Source: Spirochaetales bacterium (GTDB taxonomy: Bacteria; Spirochaetota; Spirochaetia; Treponematales; UBA12059). Taken from it: 49,702 nt of DNA. Numbering within the stretch: position 1 is the first letter of the stretch; each line of letters begins with the position of its first letter. The DNA is taken from the NCBI GenBank assembly GCA_016928955.1, contig JAFGJV010000013.1:1-49702 (forward strand). The letters run 5' to 3'. The notes under the pieces are model-generated. The model ran no database searches and was not told the DNA's origin. It worked only from the letters and a program-made list of their open reading frames with translations. Both the position numbers and the translations under genes were made by a program. Shown piece by piece: positions 15,091-23,014 of the stretch.

Positions 15091-16116
15091 TTAGTGCGTA
15101 CTCTTTCCGAGCAGACCGCGCACCGCTGATCTCAAGCCAAGGTAGGCAAGCACCGAGCCAAACGCCAAGGTCCCCAGTTTGCCTCCGGCTCCGCCGAACC
15201 AGGGCATGGCAACAACATAAGCCAACCCGCAGATGACGCCAGCCATGCCTGCCTCGCCCTCGTGCCTGAGCCTGGCCAGCGAACTCATGCCCACAAAACT
15301 GCCGGCAAAAAAAGCCGCGTCAAACAGCCGCCCCTCTTGCGTCCCGTGGATGGCCGGCAAGAGAACGCCGGCTAGAAGGCCGAAGAAGGCCGACGCCATG
15401 ACCGGCCCCCTGCCCAGGCGCACCGAAACCGCGTATGTGGATACCGACCCGATTACCGCGTAAGCGACCATACCCGCGGCCAGGCCCGGGTTCGGTATAT
15501 CGTCGCCCAAAAGCGGAACGCCGAGCAGAAGGGACGAGGCCAGGCTGCCCGCGTACGCCGCGGCGCCGAGCCTTCCGCCCACCCCCTGAAAACACGGCTT
15601 GGCCGACACGAACACCGTGGCCGATAGCGCTCCGGATAGAAGCACGGACCCCACGCTCTCAAAGGCGACGGGGGAAGCCATGCCCGCAAAGCTACCGCAG
15701 TATATGGCCACGGCCCTTTGTGGCAGGAGAATGGCACCAGAAATGCCTATGAGCGACGACACGATCACGTTCGATACTCCGAGCTCGGCGCTGGCCAGGT
15801 AGCCCACAAGCGCTGAGGCCAGCACGGACAGCCAGTCAGCCGCGTCGTCCCCTATCCCGACCGGCGTACCGCCGCGCTGGCACGCTCCGCCGAAAGACGC
15901 TCGAGCTTCAGCCGCGAGGGCCACCGCAAGCCCCGCGAGCACGGGCAGTTTGAGGGCCGCCAGCCACGGCGCCGGTCCCCAGGCCATGAAACCGGCCTGG
16001 TAGAAAATCGCAACGGTGGCAAGGGACAAGGCCAGAAATCCGGGCGCGTTCAAAACCCATGTTGCGCGCCATCGGGTATCGTCACTGGGGAAGCGAGGCG
16101 GATGCGAACGCTTCAT
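15091..16116 (-). CDS. Polytopic membrane protein linked to DUF1007 proteins
   Basis: A 341-residue protein with about ten hydrophobic segments, rich in Gly and Ala, for example GYLASAELGVSNVIVSSLIG and LSGALSATVFVSAKP. I do not recognise the family. It is the last of three minus-strand genes after two secreted DUF1007 proteins. In other bacteria DUF1007 genes often sit beside metal or nickel/cobalt permeases, so a transport role is plausible but is only an inference; no NicO/RcnA histidine motif is visible. The start ATG 16116 lies 7 nt after the upstream stop and has only a weak ribosome site. Confidence 0.75.
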   Translation of the reverse strand: MKRSHPPRFPSDDTRWRATWVLNAPGFLALSLATVAIFYQAGFMAWGPAPWLAALKLPVLAGLAVALAAEARASFGGACQRGGTPVGIGDDAADWLSVLASALVGYLASAELGVSNVIVSSLIGISGAILLPQRAVAIYCGSFAGMASPVAFESVGSVLLSGALSATVFVSAKPCFQGVGGRLGAAAYAGSLASSLLLGVPLLGDDIPNPGLAAGMVAYAVIGSVSTYAVSVRLGRGPVMASAFFGLLAGVLLPAIHGTQEGRLFDAAFFAGSFVGMSSLARLRHEGEAGMAGVICGLAYVVAMPWFGGAGGKLGTLAFGSVLAYLGLRSAVRGLLGKSTH

Positions 16117-16123
16117 GGGCGGC

Positions 16124-16807
16124 TTAGGGTTTTCCCGTGAACGGATTGACCGGCCCTGAGTACACGCTATCTGCGTCCTCGGGCACAAGCGTGCCTGCTC
16201 CCGGCACTACGGTTGTGCTCGGGGCTCCCGGCCCAAAGTCGAGCACGGCCCAAGCGCCGCAACCAAAAGGCCCGTGGGAGGGAAGCCGTTCGTCGGGCTC
16301 GAACACAAGCGAATACTTCATGCCCGTGCGTCCCTGTACCCGGCAATCCAGAAGGTCAAAGGACGTGTAGTACGTTGGGTCAAAGGCGCTTATCGATATG
16401 GGCGTCCCCGGTTCGGCCGGTATGTGGCATGGCACGTAGAAATAGAAACGCACGTCGCCAGCGGGCATGTCCGCCGAGAAATCCTGCACAGCGGTGGGCG
16501 CGTACGACTGGCCACCGACCTTGATGTGCAGGTAAAAATGGTCAACCACAAGCGGCATGAACGCCGTGTCATACAGCGACGCAAGTTCCTCCACATTGAA
16601 CACGCCGTCGTTGTCCTGGTCGTAGCGGCAGGCTATGTCCACGGCGTATCCGTACCTGAGCTGCCACTCGACCCTGACGCCTTCAAGCTGTCCGTTTTCA
16701 AGCACCGGATACAGGATGGCGTCAACCCATTGGTGGGGATGCGCGTGCGTGGATTGCAGCAGCGCAACAATTAGAACGACGAGTATAGAAAGCCGTCTGC
16801 GACTCAT
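16124..16807 (-). CDS. Secreted DUF1007 family protein (second copy)
   Basis: A 227-residue protein with a signal peptide (MSRRRLSILVVLIVALLQSTHA) directly followed by HPHQWVDA, the His-Pro-His start of mature DUF1007 proteins, described as a periplasmic component of an uncharacterised transport system. It has a calcium-binding-like loop DQDNDGVFNVEEL and a C-terminal Pro/Gly-rich tail that may be surface-exposed. GGAGGG precedes ATG 16807. It is paralogous to the gene 16 bp upstream. The free N-terminal histidines after cleavage suggest metal binding, which is an inference from the motif. Confidence 0.85.
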   Translation of the reverse strand: MSRRRLSILVVLIVALLQSTHAHPHQWVDAILYPVLENGQLEGVRVEWQLRYGYAVDIACRYDQDNDGVFNVEELASLYDTAFMPLVVDHFYLHIKVGGQSYAPTAVQDFSADMPAGDVRFYFYVPCHIPAEPGTPISISAFDPTYYTSFDLLDCRVQGRTGMKYSLVFEPDERLPSHGPFGCGAWAVLDFGPGAPSTTVVPGAGTLVPEDADSVYSGPVNPFTGKP

Positions 16808-16823
16808 GGATGTCGCCCTCCTG

Positions 16824-17552
16824 CTACTGGCTGCCATAGAACGGGTTCTCCGACGACCCCGCTGACGCGAAGGGATTATCGCCGGCCAGGCCCCCTACAA
16901 AACCTGCTGGTTCAAGGCCGCCGAGCTCCGCTGGCGCCCCGGCTGCCGCGTCTCCCTGCACGCTGTCGTGGTGGCGCGTCATCCTGATGGACAGGTACAA
17001 GGCGGGCGACCGCGTGGCTACCGAGTAGCGCTCAAAATCGAACGCGTCCTCCGCCTGAACCTCGACGCCGCCACCAACTTTGAGTATAGCGTAATCGCGC
17101 ATGGCAAAATCCATATAGCGAGTTTCGTCGTACACGCGCACGGCTACCCGCGTGTTCCCAGCCGCCGGGATGGTCACGGGCATGGTGAAGCTCAACGACA
17201 GGCGCCCGTTGACCACGCTGGCTTCCGGCTGTCCCACGGACTGGGCGAAATAATCATGGCCATCCACGTTGATCACCGTGCAATAGTCTGACGACGCCAG
17301 AGGCAAGAGATAGGAACGGACAAGCGTGTCTGTCTCGCGCGTGTCAAACTCGCCGTCTCCGTTCGTGTCGCCGTCCCTTGCCAGTTGCTTTCCATAGTCG
17401 CCAACAAACAGCCAGTTCTGCCAGATGGATGATATGCCTGTACCGTCCACAGTCACTTCAAGAGTCACGTCTATATACACATGGGGATGCGCGTACGCGG
17501 CGGAAAGCGGACAGAGCGCGATGAGAAGGGAAATGAGCAGTACGCGCAACAA
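16824..17552 (-). CDS. Secreted DUF1007 family protein (first copy)
   Basis: A 242-residue protein with a signal peptide ending in AYA, then HPHVYIDVTLEVTV, the hallmark His-Pro-His of DUF1007 proteins. An EF-hand-like loop, DTNGDGEFDTRETD, is clear. The C-terminus is rich in Gly, Ala and Ser. The reading frame begins with TTG at 17552 behind GGAGG, so the gene uses a TTG start; the second codon is also TTG and could serve instead. It heads a three-gene unit with a second DUF1007 protein and a membrane protein. A metal-related envelope function is inferred. Confidence 0.85.
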   Translation of the reverse strand: MLRVLLISLLIALCPLSAAYAHPHVYIDVTLEVTVDGTGISSIWQNWLFVGDYGKQLARDGDTNGDGEFDTRETDTLVRSYLLPLASSDYCTVINVDGHDYFAQSVGQPEASVVNGRLSLSFTMPVTIPAAGNTRVAVRVYDETRYMDFAMRDYAILKVGGGVEVQAEDAFDFERYSVATRSPALYLSIRMTRHHDSVQGDAAAGAPAELGGLEPAGFVGGLAGDNPFASAGSSENPFYGSQ

Positions 17553-17591
17553 CGAGCCTCCACCCGTTCCACGTCAGGCAAACGGGCACAC

Positions 17592-17620
17592 ATGGTACAA
17601 ACAACCAAGCGCTACGACAA
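17592..17620 (-). promoter_or_regulatory. Putative promoter of the DUF1007 operon
   Basis: On the minus strand TTGTCG (17615-17620), 17-nt spacer, TACCAT (17592-17597), about 40 nt upstream of the TTG start. The match to consensus is moderate. Confidence 0.4.
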
Positions 17621-17649
17621 GGGCCTTTCTCCGGGCTGCGTCAGGAGGA

Positions 17650-17667
17650 CTCCCCCGCTCGGATTCG
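17650..17667. repeat. 18-bp copy of the tRNA-Asn 3' end
   Basis: The 18 bases at 17650-17667 are identical to 17833-17850, the acceptor and T-arm end of tRNA-Asn, in the same orientation 183 bp away. The DNA between is GC-rich and full of short inverted repeats (for example GCTCGG/CCGAGC at 17763-17781). It could be a remnant attachment site of an element that once used this tRNA, or a tRNA-associated repeat. Confidence 0.7.
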
Positions 17668-17795
17668 CCCTACGCTCGATGACTTCCTGTCCTCTCGCTT
17701 CGGGCCGCCTCGCTCGCTGTCGCGCACTTCCTGTGCGCTCTTCCTCCCCTTGGTCGGCGCTCGCTCGGTTCGAAGCCGAGCGGGGCTTATAGCAC

Positions 17796-17819
17796 AAAAA
17801 AAACCGTCCTTTCGGACGG
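17796..17819 (-). terminator. Terminator of tRNA-Asn
   Basis: CCGTCC (17804-17809) and GGACGG (17814-17819) form a stem with a 4-nt loop. On the minus strand it is followed by eight T (17796-17803), 14 bp after the tRNA end. T residues on the plus strand (17821-17826) make it potentially bidirectional. Confidence 0.85.
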
Positions 17820-17832
17820 CTTTTTTGTTGTG

Positions 17833-17905
17833 CTCCCCCGCTCGGATTCGAACCAAGGACCCAGTGGTTAACAGCCACTTGCTCTGCCAGCTGAGCTACA
17901 GGGGA
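17833..17905 (-). tRNA. tRNA-Asn (anticodon GTT)
   Basis: 73 nt that fold as a full cloverleaf: acceptor TCCCCTG/CGGGGGA, D arm GCTC...GAGC, anticodon stem AGTGG/CCACT with loop CTGTTAA, and T arm CTTGG/CCGAG with loop TTCGAAT. The anticodon is GTT (Asn). The 3' CCA is not encoded, so the CCA-adding enzyme found at 23 kb is needed. It has its own promoter and terminator. Confidence 0.95.
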
Positions 17906-17926
17906 ATGCTCTCAGGGAGCAGGTGG

Positions 17927-17957
17927 AAAATACCCTGGGAACGCGTTTTTTGTCAAG
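17927..17957 (-). promoter_or_regulatory. tRNA-Asn promoter
   Basis: TTGACA (17952-17957) and TATTTT (17927-17932) on the minus strand, spacer 19 nt, end 21 nt before the mature tRNA 5' end. The spacer is slightly long. Confidence 0.5.
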
Positions 17958-17976
17958 GGTAGAGCGACTCTTGCCA

Positions 17977-18975
17977 TCACGCGACGAAGGGCGCAGGCGT
18001 ACCGCAGGCCGCGCAGGCGCCGTGCTTCAAGCCGCTTGCGTCAACGGCGTAGCCATGGCGCCGTACCAGTATCGCGCCGCAGTACGGGCAACGAGTGTCG
18101 TTGCTTTCATTAAAGATATTGCCCTCATACACGTAGCGTAGCTGTTCTCTGGCAAGGCTCGCGAGCTTCTGGACGGTGGCATCCGGAGTCGGGGGAATGG
18201 TGTACTTGTACACGGGGCGGTACGCGGACAGGTGGTAGGGAATGTCAGGGCTGAGGCCGGCCAGGAATTTTGACATGGCGACAATATCCTCCGGCTTGTC
18301 TGTTTTGTCTGGTATGACCAGCGTCGTCACCTCCACGTGAACGCCTTTTTCGATGGCCATGGCTATAAAGGCCTTGACCGCGTCCAGGTCACCCCCCAGT
18401 TCACTCCGGTACCAGGCAGGATCCCAGCTTTTCAGGTCCACGTTGGCCGCGTCGCAGTGGTCAAGCACGTCGGATGCCGCGTCCGCCAGGGCACAACCAT
18501 TGGTTACCAGCACGTTGGCGAGCCCGGCAGCCCGCGCTTCAACCATGGTTTCTATGACGAATTCCGCGTGCACTAAGGGTTCTGAATAGGTGTGGGCCAG
18601 GCTGGGACAACCCGAGGCTTTGGCAGCCCTGGCAAGACCCGCCGGCGTATAGGCCACGCTGGGTGCCAGGGTCGTTTGGGATATCCCGTAATTCTGGCAA
18701 AACGGACAGCGGAGATTACAGCCTAGGTAGCCCACCGAGTACACGCGGGAACCTGGCTTGAAATGATACAGGGGCTTCTTCTCGATGGGGTCGATGGCTT
18801 CTGCGCTCACCGCGCCGAAAAACGGCAGTTCCAGGCGGCCGCCGTGGTTGACCCGCACACGGCACAGGCCCACAGCCCCGTCCTTGAGCACACAGCGGTG
18901 GGGACAGAGCCCGCAGCGCACGGATCCCCCCTCAAGGCGCTCGTAATAACGGCCCTCGGGAGCGCTGGCCGGCAT
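17977..18975 (-). CDS. amrS: AmmeMemoRadiSam system radical SAM enzyme
   Basis: A 332-residue radical SAM protein of the PflA-like AmrS family, usually linked to MEMO1 and AMMECR1 homologues; its substrate is not established. The N-terminal CGLCPHRC element is followed by GLCRVRVNHGG and the cluster motif CNLRCPFCQNYG (CxxxCxxC). Other family blocks are LAHTYSEPLVHAEF and NIFNESNDTRCPYCG, the latter starting a C-terminal rubredoxin-like CxxC pair (CPYC and CAAC). Length is normal. It follows a small gene of unknown function by 3 nt, so they are one transcript. No MEMO or AMMECR1 gene is in the window. Confidence 0.92.
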   Translation of the reverse strand: MPASAPEGRYYERLEGGSVRCGLCPHRCVLKDGAVGLCRVRVNHGGRLELPFFGAVSAEAIDPIEKKPLYHFKPGSRVYSVGYLGCNLRCPFCQNYGISQTTLAPSVAYTPAGLARAAKASGCPSLAHTYSEPLVHAEFVIETMVEARAAGLANVLVTNGCALADAASDVLDHCDAANVDLKSWDPAWYRSELGGDLDAVKAFIAMAIEKGVHVEVTTLVIPDKTDKPEDIVAMSKFLAGLSPDIPYHLSAYRPVYKYTIPPTPDATVQKLASLAREQLRYVYEGNIFNESNDTRCPYCGAILVRRHGYAVDASGLKHGACAACGTPAPFVA

Positions 18976-18978
18976 GGT

Positions 18979-19353
18979 TTACGGCCGCCTCAATCCAAAA
19001 ACCCGCTCCCTGAGTTTGCGGGAGTCGTCCAGGTAGCGCAGGGGCTGGTCCACCTCAAAGGGTTCGTAGCGTATGCCCACCGAACCGCGCCTCACCCACA
19101 CCCTGACGATGGGATAGCTCTCGCCGGCTTCGGTCACGGGGCTCGGGAGATCCTGGGCGCATACGATGTCGGCCACGCGGAACTCCAGGATGGCCGACTC
19201 GCCCTGCCCGGGCGCGCCTATGATGAGCACCTTGCCGTCGTCGTAGGGGTGTTTGCGCGGGGATCCGACAAAGCTCACCGCGTCCTGCGGCGGCTCGGAG
19301 TGGTACACTTCAAGCTCGTAGAACGGCTCGCCCAGATACTCGCGCACACTCAT
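18979..19353 (-). CDS. Small conserved-looking protein of unknown function
   Basis: A 124-residue soluble protein starting MSVREYLGEPFYELEVY, with a beta-rich pattern and a central VLIIGAPGQGESAILEF. I recognise no family. GGAGGAGG lies 6 nt before ATG 19353, supporting that start over an upstream frame extension. It sits between lnt (34-nt gap) and amrS (3-nt gap) and is probably co-transcribed with both. Confidence 0.75.
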   Translation of the reverse strand: MSVREYLGEPFYELEVYHSEPPQDAVSFVGSPRKHPYDDGKVLIIGAPGQGESAILEFRVADIVCAQDLPSPVTEAGESYPIVRVWVRRGSVGIRYEPFEVDQPLRYLDDSRKLRERVFGLRRP

Positions 19354-19387
19354 GAATGGCCTCCTCCTTGGTATATGGACGGTCGCC

Positions 19388-21079
19388 TCAGCCCTCCGCG
19401 GGCTCGCTGTCCGCGCAAGGTTCCTCGGCGTGCCAACGCCCTCTGCAGGGCTCGACCGGCGCCTTTCGGCATCCAAGGTATACTATAGCGGCGAGCAGGG
19501 CCAAAAGGAAGGCCAACAGGGCAGGAAACCAGTCGCCCAGAATCAGGTACAGGGTTCTCTCGCCCGTGTACACGGGTATGTCGACCACTGAGCTTGTCGC
19601 CTCGAACAGGGGCATCATGTCACGCACCGAGCCATCCGGGTGCACCACGGCCGACACGCCGCCGTTGGTCGACCGGACCAGGGTGCGCCTGAGCTCCACC
19701 GAGCGGAAGCGGGCAGCCACGAAATGCTGGATCTCGGCGGAATCAGTCCTGGACCACGAGTCATTGGTCAGGTTCACCAGGACCTCGGCCCCGTCGCGCA
19801 CAAAGCGCCTGCACAGGTAGGAAAAAGCGTCCTCAAAGCAAATCGGCGCCCCAAAGCGGACCGAGTTTCCGCCATGCAGATCCAGCTCAAAAATCGTGCG
19901 CCGCCCGCCCATGGTCCAGCCCGACTGCAGGCCAACCACGTTCTGGATGAAATGTCGTACTGCGTCCACGTCCCAGAAGGGTATGGCTTCTGCAAAAGGC
20001 ACGGGGTGCATCTTGCCGTAGCTGTCCATTTTCTCGCCCGTGGGAGCCACCAGGATGACGGAATTGCTCGCCTGCCATTCGCCGTCCACCTCGAACCATT
20101 CGGGGGCGCCGGTGAACAGGGGTACCTGATACTGATCCAGGAAGGCCGCCAAGCTGTACGCCTCCGGCATGGTGGCGTAATAGCGCTGACTGAAGTCATA
20201 GTCACGTTTGAGCGTCGTTTCGCTGAACATGACCAGGTCCACAGGGCCTTGATGGCTGTCCAGGGCCCGCCTGGCAAGGGCTATGGACGTTTCCAGGGCC
20301 CTCCGCTCCCCGTCCTGCATTTCCCAGCTGTCCAGGTTCTGCTGGACCATGGCCGCGGTCATGACCGCCCGTGGCGCCCGGTCCCTGCCCAGGGCCATGT
20401 ACCCGTACGCCATGATGCCTACCATAAGAAGCGCGGCAGATACCAGGTGGCCGGCCTCCAGCCATGGCCGGGCGCTGCCGCTGGCCCGTTTGGGCAGGAA
20501 GGGAGCCGGCCCGCAGTATTCCAGCTTGGGCGCAGGCTCCGGCGGAGCGACGATTTCCGCCAGCCCGGCGGATACCCATGCCAGGGCAAAGCCCAGGCCG
20601 TATACGCCGGTGGCTTCGGCTATCTGAATGGCCGGCAGGACGCTGTTCCAGGAATACGGAAGCAGGCCCCAGGGATAGCCCAGAAAACCATTGGACTTGG
20701 ACCACTCGAACACTGTCCAAGCCGCGGCGAATATGAGCGGGCGCAGGAAACCGCCCTTGCGCAGCGCGCCCCTTAAGTACATGGCCAGAACGCCGTACAC
20801 CACGGCGTAGGCCAGCACCGACGAGCCCAGGGTCCACACCCTGAAATCCTTGAAAAACCACAGCCAGTAGCTGGATAGGCCATGGGCCAGGGCCCCGAAC
20901 AGTGCGCCCGTCCAGAAGGCTCCACGCCAGCCCTTGGTACGGTCCAGGGCCAGGTACAGGGGAACCAGGGCCATAAGGCCGATCAGGGGATTGCCCCAGG
21001 GGCATATCTCGTTGGGCAGGGACAGAGCTAGCGCTATGCCCGACAGGGCCGAAAGGCCCGCTGTTTTAAGCGATCTCAT
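19388..21079 (-). CDS. lnt: Apolipoprotein N-acyltransferase
   Basis: A 563-residue inner-membrane enzyme that adds the third acyl chain to lipoproteins. The N-terminal part has about six membrane segments, with [10 protein letters not shown] typical of Lnt. The C-terminal nitrilase domain carries the catalytic Glu ([10 protein letters not shown]), Lys (YGKMHPVPF) and Cys (PICFEDAF), then a last membrane segment near the C-terminus. Start ATG 21079 has no Shine-Dalgarno, but TATGAT ends 9 nt upstream, so the mRNA is probably leaderless. It is divergent from coaD with only 67 bp between starts. Lipoproteins are abundant in spirochetes, and one is encoded at 30-31 kb. Confidence 0.95.
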   Translation of the reverse strand: MRSLKTAGLSALSGIALALSLPNEICPWGNPLIGLMALVPLYLALDRTKGWRGAFWTGALFGALAHGLSSYWLWFFKDFRVWTLGSSVLAYAVVYGVLAMYLRGALRKGGFLRPLIFAAAWTVFEWSKSNGFLGYPWGLLPYSWNSVLPAIQIAEATGVYGLGFALAWVSAGLAEIVAPPEPAPKLEYCGPAPFLPKRASGSARPWLEAGHLVSAALLMVGIMAYGYMALGRDRAPRAVMTAAMVQQNLDSWEMQDGERRALETSIALARRALDSHQGPVDLVMFSETTLKRDYDFSQRYYATMPEAYSLAAFLDQYQVPLFTGAPEWFEVDGEWQASNSVILVAPTGEKMDSYGKMHPVPFAEAIPFWDVDAVRHFIQNVVGLQSGWTMGGRRTIFELDLHGGNSVRFGAPICFEDAFSYLCRRFVRDGAEVLVNLTNDSWSRTDSAEIQHFVAARFRSVELRRTLVRSTNGGVSAVVHPDGSVRDMMPLFEATSSVVDIPVYTGERTLYLILGDWFPALLAFLLALLAAIVYLGCRKAPVEPCRGRWHAEEPCADSEPAEG

Positions 21080-21088
21080 GGCGGAGCT

Positions 21089-21117
21089 ATCATACACCGT
21101 ACGGCCGAGCTTGACGA
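21089..21117 (-). promoter_or_regulatory. lnt promoter, leaderless arrangement
   Basis: On the minus strand TCGTCA (21112-21117), 17-nt spacer, TATGAT (21089-21094), then 9 nt to the ATG. The -35 box shares its bases with the -35 box of coaD on the other strand. Confidence 0.5.
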
Positions 21118-21139
21118 TACAACGATGCCGGTTTATGGT
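21111..21139 (+). promoter_or_regulatory. coaD promoter, leaderless arrangement
   Basis: TTGACG (21111-21116), 17-nt spacer, TATGGT (21134-21139), then 7 nt to the coaD ATG at 21147. No Shine-Dalgarno is present in those 7 nt. Confidence 0.6.
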
Positions 21140-21146
21140 GGGCGCC

Positions 21147-21635
21147 ATGGTCAAGGCAGTGTTCCCGGGTTCCTTTGATCCGCCCACCTACGGGCATCTC
21201 AACATCATCGAGCGGGCGCGCACGGTATTCGAGGAAGTCCTGGTGGTGGTGGCCATCAACAGGGCCAAAAGCTCGAATTTCAGCCCTGAGGAGCGCGTCG
21301 CCTTCATGGAAGAGCTGGTGGCACCCTGGCCGAACGTGTCGGTCCACACCTGCGACACATTGGTGGTCGATTTTGCCCGCAAACACTCCTGCCACGTGCT
21401 CATTCGGGGAGTGCGGAGCGTCCAGGACTTCAGCTACGAATTCGAGCTGTCCATCATGAACAAGGGCCTGGGGCCGGAAATAGAGACCTTTTTCATGCCC
21501 ACGGACCCCCGCTTTTTCGTGCTCAGGTCCAGCGCCATCAAGGAACTGGCCACCTTTGGGGGCGACGTGTCCGGCATGGTGCCTCCGGTAGTAGCCAAGG
21601 CCTTGAGGCGCTTCCATCCGGACAACGCCGGCTGA
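21147..21635 (+). CDS. coaD: Phosphopantetheine adenylyltransferase
   Basis: A 162-residue enzyme of coenzyme A synthesis (4'-phosphopantetheine + ATP to dephospho-CoA). It begins [20 protein letters not shown] with the nucleotidyltransferase (T/H)xGH motif, and carries [22 protein letters not shown] and [12 protein letters not shown] (Ser-Ser-Ile/Ala-type motif of the family). Length is normal. The frame is open upstream, but ATG 21147 gives the exact family N-terminus. It is followed by rpmF-acpP-rnc, of which acpP encodes a protein carrying the pantetheine group. Confidence 0.97.
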   Translation: MVKAVFPGSFDPPTYGHLNIIERARTVFEEVLVVVAINRAKSSNFSPEERVAFMEELVAPWPNVSVHTCDTLVVDFARKHSCHVLIRGVRSVQDFSYEFELSIMNKGLGPEIETFFMPTDPRFFVLRSSAIKELATFGGDVSGMVPPVVAKALRRFHPDNAG

Positions 21636-21663
21636 GGGCTCGCGCCATGCAAGAAGCGCGATA

Positions 21664-21692
21664 TTGACAAAACAAGCGTATTCCGTTACCGT
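21664..21692 (+). promoter_or_regulatory. rpmF-acpP-rnc promoter
   Basis: TTGACA (21664-21669), 17-nt spacer, TACCGT (21687-21692). A leader of about 40 nt with a GAGG ribosome site follows before the rpmF ATG, unlike the leaderless units nearby. Confidence 0.55.
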
Positions 21693-21739
21693 AGCGCGGT
21701 ATCCGTCAAGGCAATGATCCCATTGGGAATGAGGTTTTT

Positions 21740-21928
21740 ATGGCTGTACCCAGATTCAAGACTTCCAAGGCAAGGACGCACAGGCGCCGTTCTATCAATA
21801 TGAAGCTCGTCGCCCCTACAATCGTCACCTGCGGCAATTGCGGCAATGCCGTTATGTACCACAGGGTGTGCCCGAAGTGCGGCTTCTATCGCGGCCGGCA
21901 GGTCATCAAGCCCGAGACTAACGCGTAA
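21740..21928 (+). CDS. rpmF: 50S ribosomal protein L32
   Basis: A 62-residue protein starting AVPRFKTSKARTHRRRS, the L32 signature. It has a zinc ribbon of two CxxC pairs (CGNC and CPKC), so it is the zinc-binding C+ form. GAGG lies upstream of the ATG. It is the first gene of an rpmF-acpP-rnc unit, a common linkage of ribosome and fatty-acid genes; acpP follows after 12 bp. Confidence 0.97.
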   Translation: MAVPRFKTSKARTHRRRSINMKLVAPTIVTCGNCGNAVMYHRVCPKCGFYRGRQVIKPETNA

Positions 21929-21940
21929 AGGAGACCCGGA

Positions 21941-22174
21941 ATGGACGAACTGTTCGAGAAAATCAAGAAGATAATCGCCGACAAGCTCGAGGTCGAGGAA
22001 GACAAGATCACCCTTGACGCCAGCTTCAGGCAGGACCTGGGCGCCGACAGCCTGGACACCTACGAACTGGTGTACGGCATCGAGGAAGAGCTCAAGATCC
22101 GCATCCCGGACGAGAAGGCCAACGAGTTCGAGACCGTTCGCGACGCGTACGAGTTCATCAAGTCCCAGATGTAA
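21941..22174 (+). CDS. acpP: Acyl carrier protein
   Basis: A 77-residue acidic four-helix protein carrying acyl chains in fatty-acid synthesis. The 4'-phosphopantetheine site is the Ser in GADSLDTYEL; most bacteria have Val where this has Tyr. Length and helix pattern are normal. AAAGGAGAC precedes the ATG. It lies between rpmF and rnc in one plus-strand unit. Confidence 0.97.
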   Translation: MDELFEKIKKIIADKLEVEEDKITLDASFRQDLGADSLDTYELVYGIEEELKIRIPDEKANEFETVRDAYEFIKSQM

Positions 22175-22229
22175 ACCGGAAGCCGGGCCCCCGGGTCCGG
22201 CTTCGTCTGTCTTCATGGAGGCCGCAGCC

Positions 22230-22997
22230 ATGTCCGTGCGCACCGGCGATTCTGGCCGTGAACGCAAGGACGTGCTTGCGGCCTTTCAAAAACGCCTGGG
22301 GTTCCGTTTCAGGGATCCCTCCCTGCTGAACCAGGCCCTCACACACAGATCCTTCATCAACGAGAGCGCCTCAGCCCGCGGCAACAACGAGCGGCTGGAA
22401 TTCCTGGGCGACGCCGTGCTCGGCATGGTAACGGCCGCTCGGTTGTTCACCACACTCGGCGACCGAGCCGAGGGCGATCTTGCCCGCATCAAGAGCTTTG
22501 TGGTGTCCGAGGATACCTTGTCGCGCCGTGCCCTGGACCTAGGCATGGATACCCTGATCCTGATCGGCAAGGGCGAGGAACGCTCGGGTGGTCGCTCCAA
22601 GAAAGCCATCCTGGCGGACGCCCTCGAGGCCGTGATAGGCGCCGCCTATGTGGACGGCGGCTTTGACAAAGCACGGGATCTGGTGCTCAAACTGGTCATA
22701 CCGGAGATAACCAGCGTCCTTGAGGACAGGCATCGCAAGGATTACAAAACCCTGCTCCAGGAATACGCACAAAAATGGCTCCGGACCTATCCCGTATACT
22801 CACTGGCGGGGAAAACCGGTCCCGACCATGATCGCACCTACCTCATGACCTGTGCCCTCAAGGATACCGTGTGGGGACCCGCGTCCGGCAAAACCAAAAA
22901 AGAGGCCGAGCAGGCGGCGGCGGCCTTGGCCTATGACGCCATCGTGACCGCGGGCGGGGACGACGCGGAACGCCTGTTATCCTTGAAAACCCTGTAG
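22230..22997 (+). CDS. rnc: Ribonuclease III
   Basis: A 255-residue double-strand-specific endonuclease that processes rRNA and mRNA. The catalytic signature NERLEFLGDAVLGM is intact, with the second acidic cluster in DALEAVIGAAYVDGG. The C-terminal double-stranded-RNA-binding domain starts near DYKTLLQEYAQ and ends in KTKKEAEQAAAALAY. ATG 22230 is preferred because GGAGG lies 8 nt before it, inside an alternative ATG at 22215. It is downstream of acpP and converges on cca. Confidence 0.97.
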   Translation: MSVRTGDSGRERKDVLAAFQKRLGFRFRDPSLLNQALTHRSFINESASARGNNERLEFLGDAVLGMVTAARLFTTLGDRAEGDLARIKSFVVSEDTLSRRALDLGMDTLILIGKGEERSGGRSKKAILADALEAVIGAAYVDGGFDKARDLVLKLVIPEITSVLEDRHRKDYKTLLQEYAQKWLRTYPVYSLAGKTGPDHDRTYLMTCALKDTVWGPASGKTKKEAEQAAAALAYDAIVTAGGDDAERLLSLKTL

Positions 22998-23014
22998 CTG
23001 CGCCGTAACCCGGC

